A stretch of 25,128 bases of DNA from NCBI GenBank assembly GCA_943908405.1, contig CALTTE010000020.1, positions 1 through 25,128 of the forward strand, written 5' to 3'. Below are positions 9,027 to 16,473 of this stretch, one piece after another. Every line of letters starts with the position of its first letter. Position 1 is the first letter of the stretch. Source of the DNA: an uncultured Moraxella sp. (GTDB lineage: Bacteria > Pseudomonadota > Gammaproteobacteria > Pseudomonadales > Moraxellaceae). Position numbers and translations under genes: made by a program. Under the pieces are notes generated by a model. That model did no database searches, had not been told where the DNA came from, and saw only the letters and a program-made list of their open reading frames with translations.

Positions 9027-9866
9027 ATGGACAGTATATTGTTATTAAAGTCAATAATAATGGGGGTGATAGAAGGTATTACGGAGTTTTTGCCCATCTC
9101 AAGTACAGGCTATTTGATATTGTCCGCCGATGTGCTGGATTTTTGGGATAAGGATAGGCGGGCGTTATTTATCGTTTTTGTGCAACTTGGGGCGATTTTG
9201 GCGGTGGTGTATAATTATTGGGGCAGGCTTTGGCAAGCCTTTTTAGGGCTGATTACAGGACAATCGGCGGTGCTCGCTCGCCCACGTCAGCTTGGTATGA
9301 GCTTGATTGTTGCCACTGTGCCTGTGATGGTGCTTGGGTTGTTGCTGGCTGATTATATTGCGGTGTTGTTTCACCCTGTGTTGGTGGCGGTGATGTTGAT
9401 TGTAGGGGCGTTATTGATTATTTATGTAGAAAAAACCCCTCGCCCCATCATCGCCACCAAAGCCGAAGCGGTTAATATCAAAACCGCCCTTGCCATCGGA
9501 CTGTGTCAGTGTTTGGCGTTATTGCCAGGCACAAGCCGTTCTGGTGCGACGATTATTGGGGCGGTGTTCTTTGGGGTGGAAAAAAAAGCAGCGGCAGAAT
9601 TTTCCTTTTTTTTGGGCATCCCTGTAATTGTGGGGGCGTCGTTGCTTGATTTGCTTAAATACCGTCAATTATTGACCAATAGTAGCGATTGGGCGGTATT
9701 GTTGCTTGGGACGATGGTGGCTTTTTTGGTGGCGTTGGCGTGTATTCGCTGGCTTGTGGCGTGGCTTGCCGATAAAAATTTGCTGATTTTTGCGTGGCTT
9801 AGAATTGCCACAGGCGTGTTGGTTTTGTTGATGTATTTTGTGTTTGGTTATCAAATGGCGGGCTGA
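9027..9866 (+). CDS. uppP: Undecaprenyl-diphosphatase UppP/BacA
   Basis: An inner-membrane enzyme that dephosphorylates undecaprenyl diphosphate, recycling the lipid carrier for peptidoglycan and other envelope polymers; extra copies give bacitracin tolerance in other species. The family motifs are EGITEFLPISSTG (16-28) and PGTSRSGATI (167-176, with R171), and the rest is a series of hydrophobic helices. Length (279) is normal. E16, E20, S26 and R171 match E. coli E17, E21, S27 and R174, but Y29 stands where E. coli has His30, a residue of the proposed active site. AAGG (9015-9018) precedes the ATG by eight bases. The stop overlaps the rsmJ start by one base. Confidence 0.95.
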   Translation: MDSILLLKSIIMGVIEGITEFLPISSTGYLILSADVLDFWDKDRRALFIVFVQLGAILAVVYNYWGRLWQAFLGLITGQSAVLARPRQLGMSLIVATVPVMVLGLLLADYIAVLFHPVLVAVMLIVGALLIIYVEKTPRPIIATKAEAVNIKTALAIGLCQCLALLPGTSRSGATIIGAVFFGVEKKAAAEFSFFLGIPVIVGASLLDLLKYRQLLTNSSDWAVLLLGTMVAFLVALACIRWLVAWLADKNLLIFAWLRIATGVLVLLMYFVFGYQMAG

Positions 9867-10774
9867 TGTATCTTTTTGTTAAAAACAGCCCTGACATCAC
9901 CGCCGATTATGATTATTTGGCAAGTTTGATTGCTCAATATCGGCTGGATTTAATGCTTGTGCCGTGTGAGTTTAATGGCGATAAAGCGGTGATTGAAATG
10001 CTTACTCAAGCAGGGGAGAGCCAAGCGTTATTGTGGGATAACAACAAAAATGACAAGACACTAAGTGATAATACACTAAGTGATAATACACAAAATAAGC
10101 CCTCACCCTTTCAATCTTTATTTGCCAAGTGCAATCCATTTGCCCACAAAACATTGATATTATTGGCATTAGACAACCATCAATCAAACAGTCAATTATT
10201 AAAGGTAAGCGGTGATTGGCAGGAGTTGCAGCGGCGAATTGTCCGTGCAGGGCGAAAAAATGAGCTTCTGTTGCAGGCGTGCAAGCTTAATGCTGGGGCG
10301 GTCGTGATTGATGGGACGGCAGGGTTTGGTGTTGATGGTTTGTTGCTTGCCAGCACAGGGGCAAGCGTGTTATTGTGTGAACAAAATCCTGTGCTGTCTT
10401 TGTTGCTGATTGTGTCTTGGCACGCCCTAAAAGACCACTCTCATTGGCACAAATTGCTTGGGCGATGTCAAATTTATGCCGATAATTTTTTGACATTAAC
10501 GTCATCTGGTGCTGATTGCGTGTATTTAGACCCAATGTTTCCAAACGCCAGCTTTGATGCCAAAGTGGGCAAATCGATGCAGGTATTGCATACAATGGTT
10601 GCCCCGCCAAGTTTTGATGAAGAACAAGCATTGCTCCATCATGCCCAGCAAATGCTATCGCCATCAGGGTGCGTGGTGGTCAAACGCCCTTTATCAGCCC
10701 CTTTTTTGGCACAAACGCCACCCAAGCAGTCTTGGCAAAATTCAGCGATTCGCTTTGATAAATACTGTTTTTAA
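9866..10774 (+). CDS. rsmJ: 16S rRNA m2G1516 methyltransferase RsmJ
   Basis: RsmJ (YhiQ family) uses SAM to methylate N2 of G1516 in 16S rRNA. Family motifs are IDGTAGFGVDGLLLAS (148-163) for SAM binding, CEQNP (171-175), the catalytic-region VYLDPMFP (219-226) and VVKRP (271-275) near the end. It has 302 residues against about 250 in E. coli; part of the excess is a polar linker at 58-80 containing a duplicated LSDNT. The ATG overlaps the uppP TGA (TGATG), so translation is probably coupled. A 13-bp tandem duplication straddles the stop codon. Function is well supported by the DPMFP and GTAG motifs taken together. Confidence 0.9.
   Translation: MYLFVKNSPDITADYDYLASLIAQYRLDLMLVPCEFNGDKAVIEMLTQAGESQALLWDNNKNDKTLSDNTLSDNTQNKPSPFQSLFAKCNPFAHKTLILLALDNHQSNSQLLKVSGDWQELQRRIVRAGRKNELLLQACKLNAGAVVIDGTAGFGVDGLLLASTGASVLLCEQNPVLSLLLIVSWHALKDHSHWHKLLGRCQIYADNFLTLTSSGADCVYLDPMFPNASFDAKVGKSMQVLHTMVAPPSFDEEQALLHHAQQMLSPSGCVVVKRPLSAPFLAQTPPKQSWQNSAIRFDKYCF
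10058..10087 (+). repeat. 15-bp in-frame tandem duplication in rsmJ
   Basis: ACACTAAGTGATAAT is repeated exactly at 10058-10072 and 10073-10087, giving LSDNT twice. Confidence 0.95.
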
Positions 10775-10798
10775 TGACTGTTTTTAATGACCGTTTTT
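10764..10798 (+). repeat. 13-bp tandem repeat across the rsmJ stop codon
   Basis: ACTGTTTTTAATG occurs at 10764-10776 and 10777-10789, with a partial third copy ACCGTTTTT (10790-10798). The first copy contains the rsmJ TAA (10772-10774). Confidence 0.9.
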
Positions 10799-11227
10799 GT
10801 TGGTGAATTGGTTGTAGCGACTAACAGCGGTCAAGATATTGGGTGTATCATTGGGCTTTTGGGTTGCGGTACTAATTTGCTTGAGATTTAACCAAAATGG
10901 TTAGTCATTAAGATTGCATCCAAAGGGATTAAGTTTGATTCAATAAAAGTTGATTAAGATTTTTTAACAATTAGCCTTAATTATCAGTTTTTAGATGGTT
11001 TGGGGGTTGGTTGTCGTCAATGTGCGTTTTTTTATGATTTTAAATCAATTGGCTTATTAACTCTTTTTTAAATTTAGTATCTTTTTATGTATTTAACATA
11101 ATTTTAATTTTTTGACCAACTTAACTTTTTTAAAAAGCCATTTTAACCAACCGCAATTTTAATTAAGCATAATTTTAGCCAACCATAATTTGAACCAACC
11201 ACAATAAAATACACTTAAAAGACCACT
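10775..11227. other. Intergenic region between rsmJ and ubiA
   Basis: No gene is apparent in 453 bp. Besides the duplication at the left edge it contains a small hairpin TAACCA-aaa-TGGTTA (10889-10903) and a four-unit 16-bp array (11147-11210) ending 17 bp before ubiA. ubiC, often the gene before ubiA, is absent. Confidence 0.55.
11147..11210. repeat. Four-unit 16-bp imperfect tandem array upstream of ubiA
   Basis: Consecutive 16-bp units are CCAACCGCAATTTTAA (11147), TTAAGCATAATTTTAG (11163), CCAACCATAATTTGAA (11179) and CCAACCACAATAAAAT (11195). Bases 11131-11146 resemble a degenerate fifth unit. Confidence 0.8.
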
Positions 11228-12145
11228 ATGTTAAAAGCCTTAAAAAATCATCACACCCACGCACCGATGACCATCAAAGCCAAATGCCGAGCTTGGTGTG
11301 AGCTGGTTCGTCTTGATAAGCCTGTTGGTACCGAGCTTTTGTTATATCCCACTTTATGGTCGCTGTTTTTGGCTTATGCCAGCATTGGGCGATTGCCCCC
11401 AATAAAGATGTTGTTTATTTTTGCTCTTGGGGCGGTTTTCATGCGTGCGGCGGGCTGTGCCATCAACGATTTTGCCGACAGGCGAGTAGATGGTCGGGTT
11501 AAACGCACCCAAAACCGTCCGCTTGCCGATGGGCGATTGTCTGCCAAAACAGCGGTAGCGACATTTGTCATATTGGTGTTGTTATCGGCAGTTTTGTTGA
11601 TATTTTTGCCAATACAGGTGTTTTATTGGTCGCTGTTGGCGGTGGCATTGGCGTTTATTTATCCATTTATGAAACGGGTTACGCATTTGCCCCAAGTGGT
11701 GCTAGCGGCGGCGTTTGGAATGGCGATACCGATGGCATTTGTGGCATCGCTTGGGCAAACCACCCAAATGACGTGGCTTTTATTTGTCGCTTATATGTGT
11801 TGGACGGTGGCATATGACACGGAATACGCGATGTGCGACAAAGACGATGATATAAAAATTGGGGTAAAATCCACGGCGATTTTGTTTGGGTCTTATGATA
11901 AGGTTGTGATTGCTTTGTTGCAAGGGATGTTTGTGCTGTTGATGGGCTGGGCGATGTATCCTTTATTGGACTGGTTTGTTTTTGTGGTCATTGCTCCGAT
12001 GATTCGTTTCTTTATTTATCAACAGCGGTTGATTTACCACCGTCAAAGGCTGTTGTGCTTTCAGGCATTTTTGCATAATGTTTGGGTGGGGCGATGGGCG
12101 ATGGGTGCTATTGTTGCTAGTTGTGCGTTGGTATTGACAAAGTAG
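11228..12145 (+). CDS. ubiA: 4-hydroxybenzoate polyprenyltransferase UbiA
   Basis: An integral inner-membrane enzyme that joins the polyprenyl tail to 4-hydroxybenzoate, an early step of ubiquinone synthesis. Sequence evidence: VRLDKPVGTELLLYPTLW (27-44), the first Asp-rich motif NDFADRRVD (80-88) that binds Mg-diphosphate, and the second motif YDTEYAMCDKDDDIKIG (196-212), followed by KSTAILFG. Eight or more hydrophobic segments fill the rest; 305 residues is close to normal. There is no good Shine-Dalgarno before ATG 11228. A second ATG at 11270 (residue 15) also precedes the conserved part, so the start is uncertain. Confidence 0.93.
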   Translation: MLKALKNHHTHAPMTIKAKCRAWCELVRLDKPVGTELLLYPTLWSLFLAYASIGRLPPIKMLFIFALGAVFMRAAGCAINDFADRRVDGRVKRTQNRPLADGRLSAKTAVATFVILVLLSAVLLIFLPIQVFYWSLLAVALAFIYPFMKRVTHLPQVVLAAAFGMAIPMAFVASLGQTTQMTWLLFVAYMCWTVAYDTEYAMCDKDDDIKIGVKSTAILFGSYDKVVIALLQGMFVLLMGWAMYPLLDWFVFVVIAPMIRFFIYQQRLIYHRQRLLCFQAFLHNVWVGRWAMGAIVASCALVLTK

Positions 12146-12257
12146 ACGGTTATGCTGGTTTTGGTTTGTAATCTTTTAGTCTTGGCTTGTATAATGATTG
12201 TTGGTTATTTTCGGCTAGGATTTGTTAAATGAGCGACTTTTAATGACAGCAACAACT

Positions 12258-12319
12258 CAATTATTGGTATGATGGGTAAATTAGTGGGTAAAAAATAAGC
12301 CTTAAAAAACCAATAATTG
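12258..12319. repeat. Perfect 11-bp inverted repeat with 40-bp spacer
   Basis: CAATTATTGGT (12258-12268) is the exact reverse complement of ACCAATAATTG (12309-12319); pairing extends two further bases with one G-T pair. The spacer contains a direct repeat GGGTAAA. It lies about 30 bp upstream of the sodA -35. Confidence 0.85.
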
Positions 12320-12349
12320 GGCATTCGTGTTTAAAAATTGTTGCAAGAC

Positions 12350-12378
12350 TTGATTTTTTGCCACAAAGCCCTTATAGT
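12350..12378 (+). promoter_or_regulatory. Probable sigma70 promoter of sodA
   Basis: TTGATT (12350-12355), a 17-bp spacer and TATAGT (12373-12378). This predicts a leader of about 70 nt before ATG 12457. Confidence 0.55.
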
Positions 12379-12456
12379 TAATTTGTGCCAATCGGTACAC
12401 CCTAGTCTGTTTTTTGGTTTATGCTAGATTTATTGATTAATTTTAAGGAAAATACA

Positions 12457-13077
12457 ATGTCTTATACCCTACCAGAGCTTGGTTATAGCTATGATGCCCT
12501 AGAGCCACATTTTGACAAAGAAACGATGGAAATTCATCACAGCAAGCACCATCAAGCTTATGTTAATAACGCCAATGGGCTACTTGAAGGCACTGAGTGG
12601 GCAGACAAGCCAGTAACTGAGCTTATTGCCACTTTGGATGAGTTGCCTGAAGACAAAAAAACAGGTCTAAGAAATAATGCTGGTGGACACGCCAATCACA
12701 GCTTGTTTTGGACGATTTTAAAAACAGGTACAACCTTACAAGGCTCATTAAAAGACGCTATTGAAAAAGATTTTGGTTCGGTTGAGACTTTCAAAGAGCA
12801 ATTTGAAAAGGCCGCCGCTGGTCGTTTTGGTTCAGGGTGGGCGTGGCTTGTGCTGGACGGCGATACCCTAAAAGTAGTCTCTACCGCTAATCAAGATAAC
12901 CCATTGATGGGTGAGGCGATTGCTGGGTGCAAAGGCACGCCGATTATTGGCTTGGACGTTTGGGAGCACGCCTATTATTTGAAATATCAAAACAAACGCC
13001 CTGATTACATCAAAGCCTTTTGGAATGTTGTCAACTGGGACGAAGCCCAAAAACGTTATGACGATGCCCGTGCTTAA
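12457..13077 (+). CDS. sodA: Superoxide dismutase, manganese type
   Basis: Converts superoxide to hydrogen peroxide and oxygen in the cytoplasm. Metal ligands are H27, H81, D167 and H171. Mn type is favoured over Fe type by NNAGGHANHSLFW (73-85), with Gly where Fe enzymes carry Gln, and by Q146 in STANQDNPLMG; the whole chain resembles E. coli SodA, including FDKETMEIHHSKHHQAYV and LDVWEHAYYLKYQN. Length is 206 residues, as expected. An upstream in-frame ATG (12421) would add 12 residues, but AAGGAA at 12445-12450 is correctly placed for ATG 12457 and the protein then starts with the family's MSYTLP. It is monocistronic, with its own promoter and a downstream terminator. Metal choice is inferred from residues and needs assay. 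Confidence 0.95.
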   Translation: MSYTLPELGYSYDALEPHFDKETMEIHHSKHHQAYVNNANGLLEGTEWADKPVTELIATLDELPEDKKTGLRNNAGGHANHSLFWTILKTGTTLQGSLKDAIEKDFGSVETFKEQFEKAAAGRFGSGWAWLVLDGDTLKVVSTANQDNPLMGEAIAGCKGTPIIGLDVWEHAYYLKYQNKRPDYIKAFWNVVNWDEAQKRYDDARA

Positions 13078-13365
13078 TTGCCATTAAATAGGTTACTAAG
13101 ATTATCATCAAACGATGATTTACCAAATGAATGACTTATGTAAATATGACTGATTTATATAAATCATTGCTTGTGTTAATCATTGTTTGGTGATTGGATT
13201 GATGATTAAAATGATTGATAGTTAATGATGATAGTTAAGCTTGGTTATTTTTAGTTTGATTGTTTTTAAGCGTTAATCCTTAGCTTTGAGCTTTATTTTA
13301 TTGCATAATAAAATTTATTAACGTTGTTTATTAACTTATTAACATTGTTTAATAACATTTAAGTG

Positions 13366-13396
13366 CACCCTAATGGTTTATTGGGGTGTTTTTTTT
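13366..13396 (+). terminator. Rho-independent terminator after sodA
   Basis: CACCCTAAT (13366-13374) pairs with ATTGGGGTG (13380-13388) in a 9-bp stem with one T-G pair and a 5-nt loop, followed by eight T. It lies 290 bp past sodA and isolates gyrA from upstream transcription. Confidence 0.75.
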
Positions 13397-13500
13397 GGCG
13401 TGATGGTTTTTGGATAAGGGCTACATTTAAATTTGTGATACGATTGCTTGCCCAAATGGCTTTTAAGCGGTGTTTGGGTTGGGTTTTTTGGCAAGTTTTG

Positions 13501-13509
13501 TGGTAAAAT
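13501..13509 (+). promoter_or_regulatory. Extended -10 element of the gyrA promoter
   Basis: TGGTAAAAT fits TGnTAtAAT with one mismatch. No good -35 is seen at 16-18 bp. The gyrA Shine-Dalgarno TAAGGA (13535-13540) precedes ATG 13547 by six bases. Confidence 0.4.
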
Positions 13510-13546
13510 AGATGTTTATTGGTTTTATGTGCGTTAAGGATTTTTT

Positions 13547-16342
13547 ATGCAAGAACAGCAGGTTGTTACCGTTGGGATTACCGATGAGTTAAAGCAGTCA
13601 TATTTGGATTATGCGATGAGTGTGATTGTCTCTCGTGCCTTACCTGATGTGCGTGATGGTTTAAAGCCTGTGCATCGCCGTGTGATGTATGCTATGTATG
13701 AATTATCCAACACCTACAATAAACCTTATAAAAAATCGGCTCGTGTGGTCGGCGATGTCATCGGTAAATACCACCCCCACGGCGATACGGCCGTTTATGA
13801 TGCCATTGTGCGTTTGGCTCAGCCGTTTTCTATGCGTTATATGTTGATTGATGGGCAAGGCAATTTTGGTTCGGTGGATGCTGACCCTGCAGCAGCGATG
13901 CGATATACCGAAGTGCGTATGCAAAAATTAACCACCCAAATCCTTGCTGACCTTGATAAAAACACGGTGGATTGGGAGGATAATTATGATGGCTCTGAGC
14001 GTATGCCATCGGTGTTGCCCGCTCGTGTGCCTAATTTGCTAATCAATGGCTCAACAGGTATTGCGGTGGCGATGGCAACGAATATGGCACCACATAACCT
14101 AACTGAAAGCCTAAACGCTTGTCTTGCTTATGCTGATAACCCTTATATCAGTGCCGATGAGCTGATGAGCCATATTAGTGGCCCTGATTTTCCCACAGGG
14201 GGGATTATTTATGGGCGTGCTGGGATTATTGATGCTTATAAAACAGGCAAAGGGCGAATATTTTTGCGGGGTCGCTATCACATTGAAACGATGGGCGATA
14301 GCGGTAATAATAAAGACCGTGAGCGGATTGTATTTACTGAGTTGCCCTATCAAGTCAATAAAGCCAAGCTGGTGGAGCAAATCGCTACGCTGGTCAATGA
14401 TAAAAAACTTGAGGGCATTACAGCGGTGCGTGATGAATCCGACAAAGATGGCTTAAGACTGGTCATAGAGTTACGCCGTGGTGAAACCAGCGATGTGGTG
14501 GTGAATAACTTATTTATTCAAACTCCGCTTGAGAGTAGTTTTAGTATCAATATGGTGGCACTGGACAATGGTCAGCCCAAATTGATGACCTTGCGTGATT
14601 TGGTGGCGGCCTTTATTCGTCATCGCCAAGAGGTGGTAACACGGCGGACATTGTTTGAGCTAAATAAAGCCAAAGGGCGTGGGCATTTGCTTGAAGGGCT
14701 GGCTGTTGCTTTGGCTAATATTGATGCTATTTTGCTGACTATTAAATCATCGTCTAATCGCAATGAAGCCCGCCAAGCCTTGCTTGATGGTACTTGGCAG
14801 GCTAGCAGTGTTGTAGCAATGCTTCAAGTGGCAGGCAGTATCGCCATTCGTCCTGATGTGATTGAAGGCGAGGACAAAAACCGCCCCTTTGGTATGATTG
14901 AGGGCAATCAATATCGCCTATCGCCAGAGCAAGTTAATGCCATTTTGGATATGCAGTTGCATCGTTTGACAGGGCTTGAGCAGGACAAATTAACGGGCGA
15001 ATACCAAGAATTACTAACACAAATTAGCCATTTGGCAGCGATTTTGGCGGATTTTGACCAGTTAATGCAACTGATTAAAGACGAATTGATGCAAATTCGT
15101 GATGAATTTGGCGATGAGCGTAAAACCGATATTGTAGAAAGCCGTGGCGATTTTAGCCGCGCGGATTTGATTAGTGAGCAAAATGTGGTTTTGACGGTAT
15201 CACGTACAGGCTATGCTAAAACACAGCCCATTAGTGATTATGCTGCCCAAAAGCGTGGCGGTCGTGGCAAGTCGGCAACTGCCATCAAAGACGATGATGT
15301 GATTGAGCATTTGCTGGTTACTAGTACTCACGATACCATTATGTGCTTTACCAATACTGGGCGGGTGTTTGGGCTACGTGGCTTTGAGATACCGCTTGCC
15401 AGTCGTGGCTCAAAAGGACGCCCTTTGGTGAATCTATTGGAGCTAGATAGTGATGAGAGCATTACCGCTATTTTGCCTGTCAGTCAAGATGACCGAGCCA
15501 ATGCCGATAAATTTGTTTTTTTTGCCACAGCGGCAGGGATTGTCAAAAAAGTTGCTTTGAGCGATTTTAAAAATGTCAAAAGCAAGCAAGGAATAAAAGC
15601 GGTGGCATTGGCAGAGGGTGATACGGTGATTGGCGTTGCCATCACCACAGGCGAGCAAGATATTATGCTGTTTGCCAATAATGGTAAAGCCATTCGCTTT
15701 AATGAGCAAAAGATACGAACGATGGGGCGGACGGCACGAGGCGTTAAAGGAATGAAAGTGTCGCTACTTGCCAATATGTCGGACGATGAGGTGTTAGATG
15801 ATGAAGCGGACATTAACGATAGCGATGATGATTTAGAAGATAATAATACGGACAATGCCAATGACAGCGAGCTTAGCCGAGTGGTGTCGCTTGTGGTGGT
15901 GGGTGATGACAGTGGCGAGGTGTTGTGTGTGTGTGCCAATGGCTTTGGTAAGCGTACCGCAATGAGTGAATTTAATGCCAAAAGGCGGGGTGGGCAAGGT
16001 AATGTTGCCATAAAAACCACACAGCGTAATGGCGAGCTTGTGCAGGCAATAGCGGTCAGCGACAATGATGATGTGGTGTTGATTTCAAACAAAGGTACGA
16101 TGGTAAGAACAGCGGTTGCCCAAATCGCCAAAACAGGGCGTTTTGCCCAAGGAGTTATCTTGATTCGCTTGGCTGATGATGAAACGTTGGTTGGGCTTGC
16201 TTGTGTGGAACACGAAGATGACGAAGCGGGCGATGCCATTATTGATGATGTTAGCGATAACAGTGATTCTAATAACGATGATGTCTATAACGATGATGTC
16301 GGTAGTAATAACGCTGATGTTACCGATGATAGCGGCAATTAA
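13547..16342 (+). CDS. gyrA: DNA gyrase subunit A
   Basis: The breakage-reunion subunit of gyrase, which with GyrB supercoils DNA. The N-terminal part has KPVHRRVMYAM (40-50), HPHGDTAVYD (76-85) and catalytic Tyr120 in MRYTE. The C-terminal beta-pinwheel DNA-wrapping domain contains the GyrA box QKRGGRG (568-574), which separates gyrase from topoisomerase IV ParC. Residue 81 is Thr where E. coli has Ser83; D85 matches Asp87. Thr here is natural in several genera and is not evidence of resistance. Two polar additions make it 931 residues against 875 in E. coli: an Asp/Asn-rich insert at 745-776 within the pinwheel, and a similar tail at 889-931 with a duplicated NDDV. It is transcribed alone. 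Confidence 0.97.
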   Translation: MQEQQVVTVGITDELKQSYLDYAMSVIVSRALPDVRDGLKPVHRRVMYAMYELSNTYNKPYKKSARVVGDVIGKYHPHGDTAVYDAIVRLAQPFSMRYMLIDGQGNFGSVDADPAAAMRYTEVRMQKLTTQILADLDKNTVDWEDNYDGSERMPSVLPARVPNLLINGSTGIAVAMATNMAPHNLTESLNACLAYADNPYISADELMSHISGPDFPTGGIIYGRAGIIDAYKTGKGRIFLRGRYHIETMGDSGNNKDRERIVFTELPYQVNKAKLVEQIATLVNDKKLEGITAVRDESDKDGLRLVIELRRGETSDVVVNNLFIQTPLESSFSINMVALDNGQPKLMTLRDLVAAFIRHRQEVVTRRTLFELNKAKGRGHLLEGLAVALANIDAILLTIKSSSNRNEARQALLDGTWQASSVVAMLQVAGSIAIRPDVIEGEDKNRPFGMIEGNQYRLSPEQVNAILDMQLHRLTGLEQDKLTGEYQELLTQISHLAAILADFDQLMQLIKDELMQIRDEFGDERKTDIVESRGDFSRADLISEQNVVLTVSRTGYAKTQPISDYAAQKRGGRGKSATAIKDDDVIEHLLVTSTHDTIMCFTNTGRVFGLRGFEIPLASRGSKGRPLVNLLELDSDESITAILPVSQDDRANADKFVFFATAAGIVKKVALSDFKNVKSKQGIKAVALAEGDTVIGVAITTGEQDIMLFANNGKAIRFNEQKIRTMGRTARGVKGMKVSLLANMSDDEVLDDEADINDSDDDLEDNNTDNANDSELSRVVSLVVVGDDSGEVLCVCANGFGKRTAMSEFNAKRRGGQGNVAIKTTQRNGELVQAIAVSDNDDVVLISNKGTMVRTAVAQIAKTGRFAQGVILIRLADDETLVGLACVEHEDDEAGDAIIDDVSDNSDSNNDDVYNDDVGSNNADVTDDSGN
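16273..16300 (+). repeat. 15-bp-period in-frame duplication at the gyrA 3' end
   Basis: TAACGATGATGTC occurs at 16273-16285 and 16288-16300, a 15-bp period, encoding NDDV twice in the acidic GyrA tail. Confidence 0.9.
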
Positions 16343-16377
16343 ACAAAACAAAAGCGATAAGCACTTAACAAAAACCT

Positions 16378-16426
16378 AATTTAATTAAAAACCAGTTTAA
16401 TTAAAACTTGGTTTAATTAAAAACTT
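16378..16426. repeat. Three-unit 16-bp tandem array between convergent gyrA and MFS gene
   Basis: TTTAATTAAAA recurs at 16380, 16396 and 16412, exactly 16 bp apart. The middle copy also folds: AAACCA-GTTT pairs with AAAC-T-TGGTTT (16389-16414, one bulged T). It might help to terminate both converging genes, but the T tracts are poor. Confidence 0.75.
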
Positions 16427-16473
16427 AATGAACAATTAATGATTATTGGGTGATGTATTGTTGGGTGCTACTT

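Larger units (their letters stand above)
12146..12456. other. Intergenic region between ubiA and sodA
   Basis: No gene. It contains the widely spaced inverted repeat at 12258-12319, the sodA promoter (12350-12378) and a leader of about 70 nt with the AAGGAA ribosome binding site (12445-12450). Confidence 0.6.
13078..13546. other. Intergenic region between sodA and gyrA
   Basis: No gene. The AT-rich first part has an 8-bp inverted repeat ATTTTATT-GCAT-AATAAAAT (13295-13314) and a direct repeat ATTAACgTTGTTT/ATTAACaTTGTTT (13317, 13338). A strong terminator and the gyrA promoter and leader follow. Confidence 0.6.

Noticed and set aside
13784..13798. GyrA Thr81 at the E. coli Ser83 position as a quinolone resistance mutation
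   Set aside because: Thr is the natural residue in several susceptible genera, and Asp85 is wild type.
15484..16239. 251-codon minus-strand ORF opposite gyrA
   Set aside because: It is a Ser/Thr/Ala/Pro-rich shadow of the gyrA reading frame with no family resemblance.
16378..16426. CRISPR-like array or phage attachment site
   Set aside because: Units are only 16 bp with no unique spacers, no cas genes and no integrase nearby.
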